Notes: generated by a model from the sequence alone, not told the origin. Shown: positions 19,060 through 30,967, counted from the stretch's first letter. The stretch: DNA of 62,280 nt from Crenothrix polyspora (GCF_900163755.1 NZ_FUKI01000105.1:1-62280), one strand, 5' to 3'. Numbers and translations: made by a program.

Positions 19060-20115
19060 ATGAAAAAACCAACATTTAAGCAAAAAATACATTATCTTAG
19101 ACGTTTAAAGAGGATTTTAAAAAGACACCGTAAAAAAAGTATCGGAAGATATACCAAAAAATCAATTTCAAATTTACCGGTGCTAAGTGCCCCCCATACG
19201 CTTAGCATTAGTAAAAATAGTAGTAGGAATCAACTGTTAAAATTAATTAATGATATTGGCCGTCACGTTATTGTCTTAGAAAAAGACATTTGCATTAGTC
19301 TTAAAAATATCGAACAATTGAAGCCGAGTGCTACATTGTTGTTTATTGCGGAAATAGATCGCTTCATCAAGTTAAAAAAGCCTGATGTAAAAATAAAATG
19401 TGAATTTCCAATTAATAGAAAAGTCAAACAAGTTTTCAAAAAACTTGGATTTTTTAAAATGTTAGGAAAACAATGTAATGTGGCTACTTCCCATGCCAAT
19501 AATATTCAATACTGGCAGTTCGCTTCGGGTTTACAAGCAGAAGGTGAAAAAACCGAGGCTATTTTGGATAAGTATGATGGGAAAATTACAGAAGCACTTA
19601 ACAGTAAGTTGTACGTTGGATTAACAGAGGCCATGCTTAATTCGCATCAACATGCGCACTTGATGCCAAGAAAAGATAATTTAGATAACAATATAACTGT
19701 AAAAAATTGGTGGATGTTATCTCAAGAAAAAGATGGCGTTTTATATGTTGCTTTTTGTGATTTAGGTGTTGGAATTCCTGAAACAATCCCAATAAAACAC
19801 CCTATTCTATGGAAAAGAATTTTACTGCAAAAACCAAGTGATAGTTTAATTGTTAAAGAAGCAACCGCATTAAAAAAGACAAGTACAAATAAGCAAGGGC
19901 GAGGTCATGGATTAAATCAAATGATTAACTCCATTACTAATGAATTAAATGGAAGAATAAAAATTTATAGTAATAGAGGTGTTTACACTTCTTCTGGAAA
20001 GAATTCTATGGAAGATTTTAAAGGTTCAATTCATGGAACAATAATTGAGTGGACTATTCCTATTCAGAGGCAAGAAGGAAAAAATTATGAGCAAATCAGT
20101 AATTACCATAGCTAA
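19060..20115 (+). CDS. STAS-like plus HATPase (GHKL) ATP-binding protein
   Basis: A 351-residue protein with a very basic N-terminus (about 30 of the first 35 residues are helical and Lys/Arg-rich). A STAS-like region follows (IGRHVIVLEKDICISLKN, PSATLLFIAEIDRFIKL) at about 60-135, then a GHKL ATPase domain. N-box: E190 and N194 in LTEAMLNSHQHAH. G1 box: D234, G236 and G238 in FCDLGVGIPE. G2 box: G280, G282 and G284 in QGRGHGLNQM. There is no histidine-phosphotransfer domain, so it resembles anti-sigma-type serine kinases or MutL-like ATPases more than a sensor kinase. It is AT-rich compared with glyA. Its last 29 bases overlap the next gene. Confidence 0.75.
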   Translation: MKKPTFKQKIHYLRRLKRILKRHRKKSIGRYTKKSISNLPVLSAPHTLSISKNSSRNQLLKLINDIGRHVIVLEKDICISLKNIEQLKPSATLLFIAEIDRFIKLKKPDVKIKCEFPINRKVKQVFKKLGFFKMLGKQCNVATSHANNIQYWQFASGLQAEGEKTEAILDKYDGKITEALNSKLYVGLTEAMLNSHQHAHLMPRKDNLDNNITVKNWWMLSQEKDGVLYVAFCDLGVGIPETIPIKHPILWKRILLQKPSDSLIVKEATALKKTSTNKQGRGHGLNQMINSITNELNGRIKIYSNRGVYTSSGKNSMEDFKGSIHGTIIEWTIPIQRQEGKNYEQISNYHS

Positions 20116-20410
20116 AGACTTCAGTCGTTATCCAGCTGGTAGATATTTATCAGATGGGCCTTGCAGTGGTACAAAGTTTAGAGAGGAGTTTTTAATCGAT
20201 ACATTAAATCGAAATCAACACGCAGATATTATATTTGATGGAGCAAGAGGTTACGGTTCATCATTTTTAGAAGAAGCATTCGGTGGTCTTGTAAGATTGG
20301 GGTTTAGTAAATCAAAAATTCTTGAGGCATTTACATTTATATCAAACAACGATCCAACTATTCCAGATGAAATCATAGATTATATCGATGAAGCAGAAGA
20401 AGAGAAGTAA
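20087..20410 (+). CDS. STAS-like domain (DUF4325) protein
   Basis: A 107-residue protein starting MSKSVITIAKDFSRYPAGRY. It has the DUF4325 pattern: a conserved RYLSDGPCSGTKFREEFL segment, then ADIIFDGARGYGSSFLEEAF and GGLVRLGF. The DUF4325 fold is STAS-like (anti-sigma-antagonist type). The ATG at 20087 has AGAAGGA upstream and lies inside the preceding ATPase gene, suggesting translational coupling; the longer frame from 20045 has no such signal. The acidic tail (DYIDEAEEEK) is followed immediately by the start of the next gene. A partner-switching role with the ATPase is inference. Confidence 0.78.
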   Translation: MSKSVITIAKDFSRYPAGRYLSDGPCSGTKFREEFLIDTLNRNQHADIIFDGARGYGSSFLEEAFGGLVRLGFSKSKILEAFTFISNNDPTIPDEIIDYIDEAEEEK

Positions 20411-20845
20411 ATGGTATCTGAAAAATGCCAATTTATTACTTATGCGCTGGTAATCGCTGGATGGTTTTTTGTTGATTGGCGTAACAACAAAAGGGAATTG
20501 AGAAAAGAAAAACGATCGTTAATTGATAGAACTCATGTTGATATCAATTCAATTGAAAGTAAAGCTGTTGAGTATCATCAAGGCGCACATAATAATGAGC
20601 AACTTAGTAAGGAAATAAAAATATTACTTGATCGTCTTATTAAAGTTATTACTCGTGAAAAATTGATTTCAAATAATAACTTTAGAAAATATTCTGATTT
20701 TAAGAGGGCTATAACACTTAATAACTTTGATTCGTCAAGCTATATTTGCCAGCCAGATAATAGCGAATTACTGGATAAAATATACTCAACAAAAGACAAT
20801 CTTGTTCATGAAATAGAAATGAAATTTAGTAATGATTTCAGGTAA
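20411..20845 (+). CDS. Membrane-anchored protein of unknown function
   Basis: A 144-residue protein starting on the base after the previous stop codon. One N-terminal transmembrane segment (ITYALVIAGWFFVDW) is followed by a Lys/Arg/Glu-rich cytoplasmic helical region (RNNKRELRKEKRSLIDRTHV) and a mixed C-terminal part with no recognised motif. The gene is AT-rich like its two upstream partners. The tight spacing suggests the three products act together, with this one tethering the complex to the membrane; that role is inferred only from order and topology. Confidence 0.65.
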   Translation: MVSEKCQFITYALVIAGWFFVDWRNNKRELRKEKRSLIDRTHVDINSIESKAVEYHQGAHNNEQLSKEIKILLDRLIKVITREKLISNNNFRKYSDFKRAITLNNFDSSSYICQPDNSELLDKIYSTKDNLVHEIEMKFSNDFR

Positions 20846-20898
20846 TGTGTAAATTTTTTGGGATAAAATTTGTGGGATCAAAGAAGCAAAGGAGAAAC

Positions 20899-20943
20899 AT
20901 GATTACCATCTTTAAAACCGAACAATTAGTTGTTAGTGATTAA
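20899..20943 (+). other. Short ORF with strong ribosome binding site
   Basis: A 14-codon frame (MITIFKTEQLVVSD) preceded by an ideal AAAGGAGAA seven bases before its ATG. It is followed by a perfect hairpin. It may be the start of a truncated gene left after a rearrangement, or a translated small ORF; no homology is recognisable. Confidence 0.25.
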
Positions 20944-20947
20944 TTAT

Positions 20948-20980
20948 CGATCTGTCAGATTTTAAAAATCTGACAGATCG
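20948..20980. terminator. Perfect 16-bp hairpin (CTGTCAG type)
   Basis: Arms CGATCTGTCAGATTTT and AAAATCTGACAGATCG occupy 20948-20963 and 20965-20980. It lies between the three-gene ATPase unit and the convergent tachylectin-like gene, so it would act as a bidirectional terminator. Its design resembles the hairpin at 13423-13453. Confidence 0.6.
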
Positions 20981-21026
20981 GAGTATGTGTAATTACTGTT
21001 ATTAATTTAAATTAAAATGTCTGATG

Positions 21027-21926
21027 TTAATTTATAGCCAAACCACTCATAATTACTCGGCCTGCATCTGTAGCGGGTATCGGAGCCCAAGTGTCTTTGC
21101 CGGTTAGCCAACCAGTATGCCTGTGCCAAAGTAGATCACCTTTGGCGGTTATGGCATAAATAATGCCATCGCCACCGGTGAATACTTGTCGATAACCTTG
21201 CCAGTTATAGCCGACCACGCTGTGTACACCGGCATTAACCCAATTATCGGTGCCGGTTAAGCGGCCGTCGTGTCTGTGCCAACGTAAACGACCAGATGGC
21301 ATAATAGAATAAATAACGCCATTGCCGCCGGAAAATACCTTGAGTACGCCTACCCAGCCTTTGCTAACCTGCTTACCACTGTCGGCTGTCCATTTGGCAG
21401 TGCCATCAAGCCAGCCTGTGTGGCGAAACCAGAGCATTTTTCCATCGGTTGTTATGGCGTAAATAATGCCATCACCACCTGAAAAAACATGGCTGTATTT
21501 ATTCCAGCCGTTGCCGATGATTGATAATTTATTGCCGTTAGTCCAAACTTGGCTGCCGTTAAATCGACCGTCATGGCGCGACCAGAGTAATTGACCTTTA
21601 TTGTTTATAGTGTAAATGATGCCATCGTCACCTGAAAACATTTTGGTGTTAAGTAGATTTTTGCTGGTTGCTTTGTCGCCTACAACTTTAGATGCGCCAA
21701 AATTGACCCAGCTGTCTGCGCCGGACATGCGACCCGTGTGTTGCAGCCAGTGCAATGTACCGTTTTTGGTCGTGACGTAAATGTCACCATCGCCATCGGC
21801 AAATGCGGCATAAGCAGGTTGAATAGCGTGTGCCGGTAAGGTTAATCCACTTAAACACATAAACATGCATAATAAGAATGGCGTAGCTTTGTTACAGCGA
21901 TTGATCAAAAAATAAATAGATTTCAT
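21027..21926 (-). CDS. Secreted tachylectin-like beta-propeller protein, copy A
   Basis: A 299-residue exported protein. The signal region ends SGLTLPAHA. The mature part is about six imperfect repeats of about 45 residues, each with a pattern like FSGGDGIIYAITTDGKMLWF followed by RHTGWLDG...W. This matches the tachylectin-2 type five- or six-bladed propeller, whose blades bind N-acetylated sugars in known lectins. A sugar-binding role at the cell surface or outside the cell is likely but unproven. A paralog of equal length follows upstream on the same strand, 235 bases away. Confidence 0.8.
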   Translation of the reverse strand: MKSIYFLINRCNKATPFLLCMFMCLSGLTLPAHAIQPAYAAFADGDGDIYVTTKNGTLHWLQHTGRMSGADSWVNFGASKVVGDKATSKNLLNTKMFSGDDGIIYTINNKGQLLWSRHDGRFNGSQVWTNGNKLSIIGNGWNKYSHVFSGGDGIIYAITTDGKMLWFRHTGWLDGTAKWTADSGKQVSKGWVGVLKVFSGGNGVIYSIMPSGRLRWHRHDGRLTGTDNWVNAGVHSVVGYNWQGYRQVFTGGDGIIYAITAKGDLLWHRHTGWLTGKDTWAPIPATDAGRVIMSGLAIN

Positions 21927-22161
21927 TTTTAGGGTTCCAAAATAAACGTGAACAATGAAGTTAGTGCATTTTTGTAACGTGAAATGAGTTTTGGTATTGT
22001 GATACCGTAGTCAACTATACTTTATTTTGTAAATCAGGCATATAAATAAATGTTGTAAAGTATTCTGACTGTGGGGTGTGCTTAAAAAATATACTGGATT
22101 GATAACGGCGGATCAGTTAACTAATCCGCCGCTCGCTGCACTCAGCGGATTGGTAAATACT

Positions 22162-23055
22162 CTAACGTAAGGTTTGGCCTGCTGCCACAACCCTACCAGA
22201 ATTCATGGCTGGAGCAGGTGTCCAAGATTCTGCACCGGTTAACCAGCCGGCATGTCGATGCCAAACAAAGTCACCGTTAGCGGTAGTGCCATAGATAATG
22301 CCATCACCGCTGGAGAACACTTGGTGAAAGTTTTGCCAGTTAAAACCTATGGTTCTTTGCGTACCGTTATATGTCCAGTTATTAGCGCCTGTTAATCGGC
22401 CAAGATGCCTGTGCCAGCGCAGTCGTCCATCTTTGAAGATGGAATAAATGATGCCATCGCCACCGGAGAATATTTTAAGTGTTCCCTGCCAGCCTTTACT
22501 GATTTGTTTACCACTGTCATTTGCCCATGCGTTGGAGCCATCTTGCCAGCCGGTATGTCGAAACCAGTGCATTTTACCTGTGTTGGTAATGGCATAAATA
22601 ACACCATCGCCGCCGGCAAAAATATGTTGATAATTTTGCCAACCGTTATTGATTACCGTCATTTTATCACGGTTAATCCATTGCTGGTTGTCAGGAAATT
22701 TAGTGTCATAGCGAGACCATAATAATTGCCCAGCACTGTCAACCATGTAAATAACCCCATCGGTACTGGGAATAACTTTGGTTGTGAACCAGTCATTTAA
22801 GATAGCCATACTGCCTACGATTATTGGTTTTTGGCTAGTGGCTAACAGCGTGCCAACCATGCGATCATTATGTCGAAACCAGCGTAGCTTGCCATCATTG
22901 GCAATAGTGTAAATGTCGCCTTGGCGGTCGCCAAATGCCGCATAAGAAGATTGGCCAGCATGAGCCGGTGAGATAAAAGCAATCAGGTAGAAAAATAGTA
23001 GCAAGAGTGAGGCGACCTTGGCGTTAGCGTCGCTCGAATTGTTTGGGTGTTTCAT
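22162..23055 (-). CDS. Secreted tachylectin-like beta-propeller protein, copy B
   Basis: A 297-residue paralog of copy A with the same architecture. The signal peptide ends FISPAHAGQS, then about six blades follow the FAGGDGVIYAITNTGKMHWF, RHTGW pattern. Blade order and length agree with copy A along the whole protein, so the pair arose by tandem duplication. The first two blades are the most divergent. Each gene has its own A/T-rich upstream region, so they are probably transcribed separately. Confidence 0.8.
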   Translation of the reverse strand: MKHPNNSSDANAKVASLLLLFFYLIAFISPAHAGQSSYAAFGDRQGDIYTIANDGKLRWFRHNDRMVGTLLATSQKPIIVGSMAILNDWFTTKVIPSTDGVIYMVDSAGQLLWSRYDTKFPDNQQWINRDKMTVINNGWQNYQHIFAGGDGVIYAITNTGKMHWFRHTGWQDGSNAWANDSGKQISKGWQGTLKIFSGGDGIIYSIFKDGRLRWHRHLGRLTGANNWTYNGTQRTIGFNWQNFHQVFSSGDGIIYGTTANGDFVWHRHAGWLTGAESWTPAPAMNSGRVVAAGQTLR

Positions 23056-23280
23056 TTAAGGACTCATAAAATTAATTGTTACTAATGGAGCTACAAATAA
23101 ATTAGATTGAGAAATTAATTTATTTTACTTCTTTGTAGCTGAAAGCATTATACTTTGTTATGTAAAATAAAAAGACAATTATTTTGTTAGTAGTTGTAAT
23201 TTTAAGTTATTTTAAATAAAAGTAGTGTAAAGCTATTTTAATGCATTATCGCAACTGAGTGTGTGTGACAGCCTTTGGAA

Positions 23281-24612
23281 ATGGATACCATGAATGCCAT
23301 GAGTCTTTTATCGTCTATAGCAAGGCAAATTAGCGGGCACAGCGTATCGCGCTTAATCGTGGCTTACAGTGGCGGTGTGGATTCGCATGTGTTATTGCAT
23401 TTGTGCGCATCGGACGCGCAGTTAAAAGACAAGCTTACCGCCGTCTATGTGCATCACGGCTTGCAGCCTCAAGCAGAAGCTTGGGCAGAGCATTGCCAAC
23501 ACAGTGCGCAAGCCTTGTCTGTTAATTTTAAAGTGTTACGGGTTAATGCCATGCCGCAACCCGGTGAAAGCCCCGAAGAAGCCGCTCGCAATGCAAGGTA
23601 CTCGGCACTAAAAGATTTGATCGCGCCAGATTGTGCTTTGTTAGTTGCCCAACACCGAGAAGATCAATTGGAAACTGTACTCTTGCAATTGTTCCGTGGT
23701 GGTGGTTTGCGTGGCTTGTCGGGCATGCCGGAGTCTATGGTTTTTGGTTTAGGCGTTATGCTACGACCTTTGTTAAATATAGCCAAGCAAGATATTATGG
23801 ATTATGCCCGTACGCATCAGTTACAGTGGATTGAAGATCCCAGTAACGCGCACAGCGATTATGATCGTAACTTTTTGCGTAACGCTATTGTGCCGTTATT
23901 AAAACAGCGCTGGCCCGCGTTGGATAAAACTGTTTCGCGTTCTGCTGTACATTGCGCCAGTGCTGAAACTATGCTGGGGCACATCGCACAAACATGGTTT
24001 TTAACAGTATTTAATGTCGATGACAACACGTTATCGCTACAGCGCTTACTTGCGTTTGAGACTGCACAGCACGCGCATATTATACGTGCGTGGTTTCAGC
24101 ACTTAGGCTTAAAAATGCCTGCACAGGGTTTTGTCACACGAATTTTAGTGGAAGTCGTTGGTGCGCGGCAAGACAGCGAGCCGTTATTAACAGGGCAGGG
24201 CGTTAGTATTCGGCGTTACCGCGATAAGCTGTATTGTTTAAAGCAAATGCAGCCTGCTGTATTGGTCGATATGCGTTGGCCTAAAGGTGCGGTATCGGTA
24301 CTTATGGCTAATAAGCAATGGCTATCGTGTATGCCTGCCACGCAGGGTATTGCTGAAGAAAAATGGCTTAATGCCACGGTAGTGATTAAATTTCGTGGCG
24401 GCGGTGAGAAAATCGCCTTACCTAAGCGTGAGGGTCGCCATGCACTGAAAAACTTATTTCAGGAAGCCGGTATCCCCCCGTGGCAACGGGCTGCAATACC
24501 TCTGGTGTATCTGGATGATAAACTCGCTGCCGTAGGCGATAAATGGATTAATGCGGAATTCTACACTGAGAATGAGGCCGCATTGCGTCTGGTATTGCAG
24601 AGACAGGATTAA
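23281..24612 (+). CDS. tilS: tRNA(Ile)-lysidine synthase TilS
   Basis: Modifies cytidine 34 of the tRNA-Ile that reads AUA codons to lysidine, using ATP and lysine. The PP-loop is YSGGVDSHVLLHL near residue 25. Other family features are VYVHHGLQPQAEAWAEHC, ESPEEAARNARYSAL, AQHREDQLETVLLQLFRGGG and IEDPSNAHSDYDRNFLRN. The C-terminal substrate-recognition domain ends FQEAGIPPWQRAAIPLVYLD. The ATG at 23281 is chosen over the TTG two codons upstream; ATGs at 23290 and 23299 are also possible. A strong hairpin terminator follows. Confidence 0.95.
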   Translation: MDTMNAMSLLSSIARQISGHSVSRLIVAYSGGVDSHVLLHLCASDAQLKDKLTAVYVHHGLQPQAEAWAEHCQHSAQALSVNFKVLRVNAMPQPGESPEEAARNARYSALKDLIAPDCALLVAQHREDQLETVLLQLFRGGGLRGLSGMPESMVFGLGVMLRPLLNIAKQDIMDYARTHQLQWIEDPSNAHSDYDRNFLRNAIVPLLKQRWPALDKTVSRSAVHCASAETMLGHIAQTWFLTVFNVDDNTLSLQRLLAFETAQHAHIIRAWFQHLGLKMPAQGFVTRILVEVVGARQDSEPLLTGQGVSIRRYRDKLYCLKQMQPAVLVDMRWPKGAVSVLMANKQWLSCMPATQGIAEEKWLNATVVIKFRGGGEKIALPKREGRHALKNLFQEAGIPPWQRAAIPLVYLDDKLAAVGDKWINAEFYTENEAALRLVLQRQD

Positions 24613-24646
24613 TAACCGAGTCTGTTCGACAGATGAAAAATCACAC

Positions 24647-24676
24647 CGGCTTAAATTATGGCCATAATTTAAGCCG
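24647..24676 (+). terminator. tilS terminator hairpin
   Basis: Perfect 14-bp arms CGGCTTAAATTATG/CATAATTTAAGCCG (24647-24660 and 24663-24676), 34 bases after the tilS stop and followed by ATTTTGTG. It is a convincing terminator separating tilS from pyrG. Confidence 0.7.
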
Positions 24677-24738
24677 ATTTTGTGCGGTTTGGTAAATAAA
24701 TCCTGAAACATCATGACGAATATCGTAATGTCGATTAA

Positions 24739-26423
<1,685 letters not shown>

Positions 26424-26424
<1 letters not shown>

Positions 26425-27257
26425 TGAAATTATGTGGTTTTGAAGTAGGCTTAGACCAACCCTTTTTTTTAATAGCTGGGCCGTGTGTTATAGAAAGCGA
26501 GCAACTGGCTATTGATACGGCAGGTTATCTTAAAGAGCTGACCACCGCTTTAAACATCCCGTTTATCTATAAATCTTCGTTTGATAAAGCGAACCGCTCA
26601 TCACACGAAACCTTTCGGGGTTTGGGTTTTGAGACAGGCTTGAATATCTTAGCGAAAGTTAAGCAGCAGATTGGTGTGCCAGTTTTAACTGATGTACATG
26701 AAGATACGCCGCTTGCAGAAGTGGCATCGGTAGTGGATGTGATGCAAACCCCCGCGTTTTTGTGTAGACAAACTAATTTTATTCAGGCTGTTGCTGCGCA
26801 AGGCATTGCGGTCAACATTAAGAAAGGTCAGTTTTTAGCGCCGTGGGATATGGTGCATGTGGCCAACAAAGCCAAAGCCACCGGCAATCAACAAATTATG
26901 GTGTGTGAACGTGGTGTGTCGTTTGGTTATAATAATCTGGTGTCGGATATGCGCTCTTTGGCGGTGATGCGTGATACCGCGTGCCCCGTGGTGTTTGATG
27001 CCACGCATTCGGTACAGCTGCCCGGTGGACAAGGTACGCACTCAGGCGGACAACGCGAGTTCGTCCCCGTATTGGCAAGAGCAGCGGTAGCAGTGGGTAT
27101 TGCAGGGCTGTTTATGGAGACGCATCCTAATCCCGCAGAAGCCAAAAGTGACGGGCCCAATTCGTGGCCATTACACAGAATGCGAGAATTGCTAGAAACG
27201 CTCATGGCTTTAGATAATGTGGTTAAACGCCAGCCATTCATTGAAACAACCTTGTAA
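26424..27257 (+). CDS. kdsA: 3-deoxy-8-phosphooctulonate (KDO-8-P) synthase
   Basis: Condenses arabinose 5-phosphate with phosphoenolpyruvate to make KDO-8-P for the lipopolysaccharide inner core. It has 277 residues. Motifs are [78 protein letters not shown] and [12 protein letters not shown]. The residues around the metal site suggest the metal-independent class (Asn rather than Cys at the first metal position), judged from [18 protein letters not shown] only loosely. It overlaps pyrG by one base. Confidence 0.97.
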
Positions 27258-27281
27258 TGTGAGTGGTGCTATAGTGGTGTC

Positions 27282-27890
27282 ATGATGAAAATTACGCAAT
27301 TATCCCAGCTTGATTTAACCGCTAATTACAGTTATGCCGATTATTTGACGTGGCAGTTTGCAGATGCGGTAGAGTTAATTAAAGGTAAAATACAGTTAAT
27401 GTCACCTGCACCGAATGTTAAGCATCAACGGCTTTCATGGCAACTCAGCGGGACTTTATTTAATTACTTTAGTCATAAATCGTGCAGTGCTTTTTCGGCA
27501 CCGTTTGATGTGCGCTTGTACGACCGTAAAAAATCTTTGTTGGCCAATAAAGACATCACCACGGTTGTACAGCCCGATATTTGTGTGATTTGCGATAGCA
27601 GCAAATTGGATGAACAGGGCTGTAACGGTGCGCCGGATTGGATTATTGAGATTTTATCGAAAGGTAATTCTAAAAAGGAAGTAAATACTAAGCACGCGCT
27701 TTACGCAGAAAGCGGTGTAAAAGAGTATTGGCTGGTCTATCCTTACGAGGAAGTTATCCAGCAATTTGTTTTACAAGGTGACGAAACTGCTTATCAATTA
27801 ATTAACAGTTATGCCGATGATGATCGAGCCATCTCGTTTGTATTTCCTGATTTAGTGATTGATTTAGCCACTTTATTTAAAGACAGTTAA
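27282..27890 (+). CDS. Uma2-family PD-(D/E)xK endonuclease-like protein
   Basis: A 202-residue protein of the Uma2/DUF820 family. Family marks are the N-terminal YADYLTWQFADAVELIKGKI, SPAPNVKHQRLSWQLSGTLF, VVQPDICVICDSSK, then the core motif GAPDWIIEILSKGNSKKEVN and YAESGVKEYWLVYP. These proteins have a restriction-endonuclease fold but an unknown target. The gene lies between kdsA and eno, which are often close neighbours in this class, so it may have been inserted. ATGs at 27282 and 27285 are adjacent; either could start the protein. Confidence 0.87.
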   Translation: MMKITQLSQLDLTANYSYADYLTWQFADAVELIKGKIQLMSPAPNVKHQRLSWQLSGTLFNYFSHKSCSAFSAPFDVRLYDRKKSLLANKDITTVVQPDICVICDSSKLDEQGCNGAPDWIIEILSKGNSKKEVNTKHALYAESGVKEYWLVYPYEEVIQQFVLQGDETAYQLINSYADDDRAISFVFPDLVIDLATLFKDS

Positions 27891-27944
27891 TGTCATCCCT
27901 TATTTTTAAAGTGTGCGTAGGCACAGAATGTTTTTATTTTTTAA

Positions 27945-29246
<1,302 letters not shown>

Positions 29247-29304
29247 AGTAAGTCAAAAAACGAGGGGAATTCAAGCGTATTTCCTCTCGTTTATTCAAGA
29301 GACT

Positions 29305-29574
29305 ATGAAAATTTTGATTCCTATTATGCTGTTGTTTATTTGTATTCTTCAATACCGATTATGGGTTGGTGATGCCAGTATTGCACAGATTAAATTGTAC
29401 CAGCAACGGCTTGATGAACTAAAGCTTCAGGTTACCGAGAAACAAGATCGCAATTATGCGCTATATGCTGAAGTTTTAGATTTGCGAAAAGGTCAAGAAG
29501 CGATTGAAGAGCGTGCGCGGGATGAGTTGGGAATGATTAAAGCAGATGAGACATTTTTTCAGGTAATTGAATAG
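29305..29574 (+). CDS. ftsB: Cell division protein FtsB
   Basis: A bitopic inner-membrane protein of the FtsQLB divisome complex. The ATG at 29305 gives 89 residues: one transmembrane helix (MKILIPIMLLFICILQYRLW) then a periplasmic coiled coil (IKLYQQRLDELKLQVTEKQD, LDLRKGQEAIEERARDELGM) ending IKADETFFQVIE, a typical FtsB tail. The longer frame starting inside eno is rejected. The eno-ftsB order is conserved in Gammaproteobacteria; the ispD gene that often follows is absent here. Confidence 0.93.
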   Translation: MKILIPIMLLFICILQYRLWVGDASIAQIKLYQQRLDELKLQVTEKQDRNYALYAEVLDLRKGQEAIEERARDELGMIKADETFFQVIE

Positions 29575-29662
29575 TTACTGAAATTTTTTGTTGGTATGTT
29601 TTTATAGCGGGGATTATTGTTATAGCGATGTAGGTTGTTAATTATTTATGAATTTAATAACC

Positions 29663-30316
29663 TTATTTTTTTTTACGTAACAGGCCTAGTCCCGTTAAGC
29701 TTAAACCAACCAAGCCCATTAAAGCCGGTTCTGGTACGTTCCCTGCGTGATTATCCGTGGCTATGCTTACTGCATCAAGGCTTAAGTCAGCACCGGATGC
29801 GCCATTAATTTCTAACGCAAGAGTTCCTCCGCTATTAATCGCGCTCAGTTGTAAGGGTGTCATTTCGAATGATAAAGACTCGTTTTTAGTGTTGGCAGCA
29901 ATATTAAAATGTGCTAGCTCAGCGTTATTAAATAAAAACTTTAATGTGCTGGGTATTTCATTCGCTTCAAAAACAGTAAAGCCCAGGTCAGCAGTTGTTG
30001 CTCCTGTTAATAAGCCTTCTTTAATAAGCCAAGATACCGTAAAGATACTCTGTGTATCTTTGCTGCTGTGCAGAATAAGGTTTCCATCAGCCATATTTAG
30101 CCCACTTTGGTTTTGGCTACTTATTGACAGTAAGTTGTGGCTAATTGTGCGTGCTGTATTTATAACAGATACAGCGCCGTCGTTCGCTGTTGTGTCTGCG
30201 ACTGAATTGGGGTAACTAGTAAAATTATCAATGTTAATTATGCTTGCATAAGATGGCGTGTTTATCATCAATCCTGAGGCAAACACTGTCATAGCAAGCA
30301 TCTTGCTGGTGGTCAT
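29663..30316 (-). CDS. PEP-CTERM sorting-domain protein
   Basis: A 217-residue exported protein with an N-terminal signal peptide (MLAMTVFASGLMINTPSYA) and a C-terminal PEP-CTERM tripartite signal: VPEPALMGLVGLSLTGLGLL followed by RKKK. Such proteins are processed by exosortase/EpsH-type enzymes and are linked to exopolysaccharide production. The central part is a beta-rich domain (TVFEANEIPSTLKFLFNNAE, GTLALEINGASGADLSLDAV) of unknown function. No exosortase gene lies in this window. Confidence 0.88.
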   Translation of the reverse strand: MTTSKMLAMTVFASGLMINTPSYASIINIDNFTSYPNSVADTTANDGAVSVINTARTISHNLLSISSQNQSGLNMADGNLILHSSKDTQSIFTVSWLIKEGLLTGATTADLGFTVFEANEIPSTLKFLFNNAELAHFNIAANTKNESLSFEMTPLQLSAINSGGTLALEINGASGADLSLDAVSIATDNHAGNVPEPALMGLVGLSLTGLGLLRKKK

Positions 30317-30898
30317 TAGGTGGACTCCTTAATGTTAAGCAGATAACACGTAAGTCATGTTACATGCCACACATAAAATAAGCAATTAATATGCCATTTA
30401 TTTAGCCTGTTGTTTTGTATTGTATTTATTAACGCGGGTAGCTTCTTTATCGCCATGCTATGTAAAAAATAATGACATTTTATGGGGTATAAGTGATCTA
30501 GTTGATGTTATATCGCGATAACAGAATATTTTATTGAATGGATATTATGTTTTGACGGTCTTATCTACATAAAAATCAATTTAGTATACGTATTTTTTTG
30601 GCAGAAATTTGTGCATATTCATCATCAATAATGCTTTAAAAAATATATTTTCAGTAGGCTTGTGTTTTTAACTGACTGATCTTGAATCGCTAGGTGCTAT
30701 TGAGAGGCGACCATGAAAATCGATCTTGGTTTTTATAGTATTAATGACTTTCTCTTATAGTAGACTTTGGTTGTTATGTAAAATAAGCAGACACTTATAG
30801 GTTGGGTGATCTAAATGTCAGTAGCGGTGTATGCATTTTAATGATTTTTTGGCATAGAAATGTATTGATAAATAATAACTCAGAAATATTTTAACATT

Positions 30899-30967
30899 TT
30901 TTAAGAAAATTTGACGACGCACGATTTTCTAATAGGGGTCAAGACATCGAGCAAAATTTTCTTAAAA
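30899..30967. repeat. A/T-rich inverted repeat with 14-bp arms
   Basis: TTTTAAGAAAATTT at 30899-30912 is perfectly complementary to AAATTTTCTTAAAA at 30954-30967. The loop of 41 bases contains GATTTTCTAATAGGGGTCAA. It may be a remnant mobile element or a folded RNA; no gene is associated. Confidence 0.5.

Noticed and set aside
18254-19075. 273-codon minus-strand frame opposite glyA
   Set aside because: Very His/Arg/Ile-rich shadow of the real glyA coding strand.
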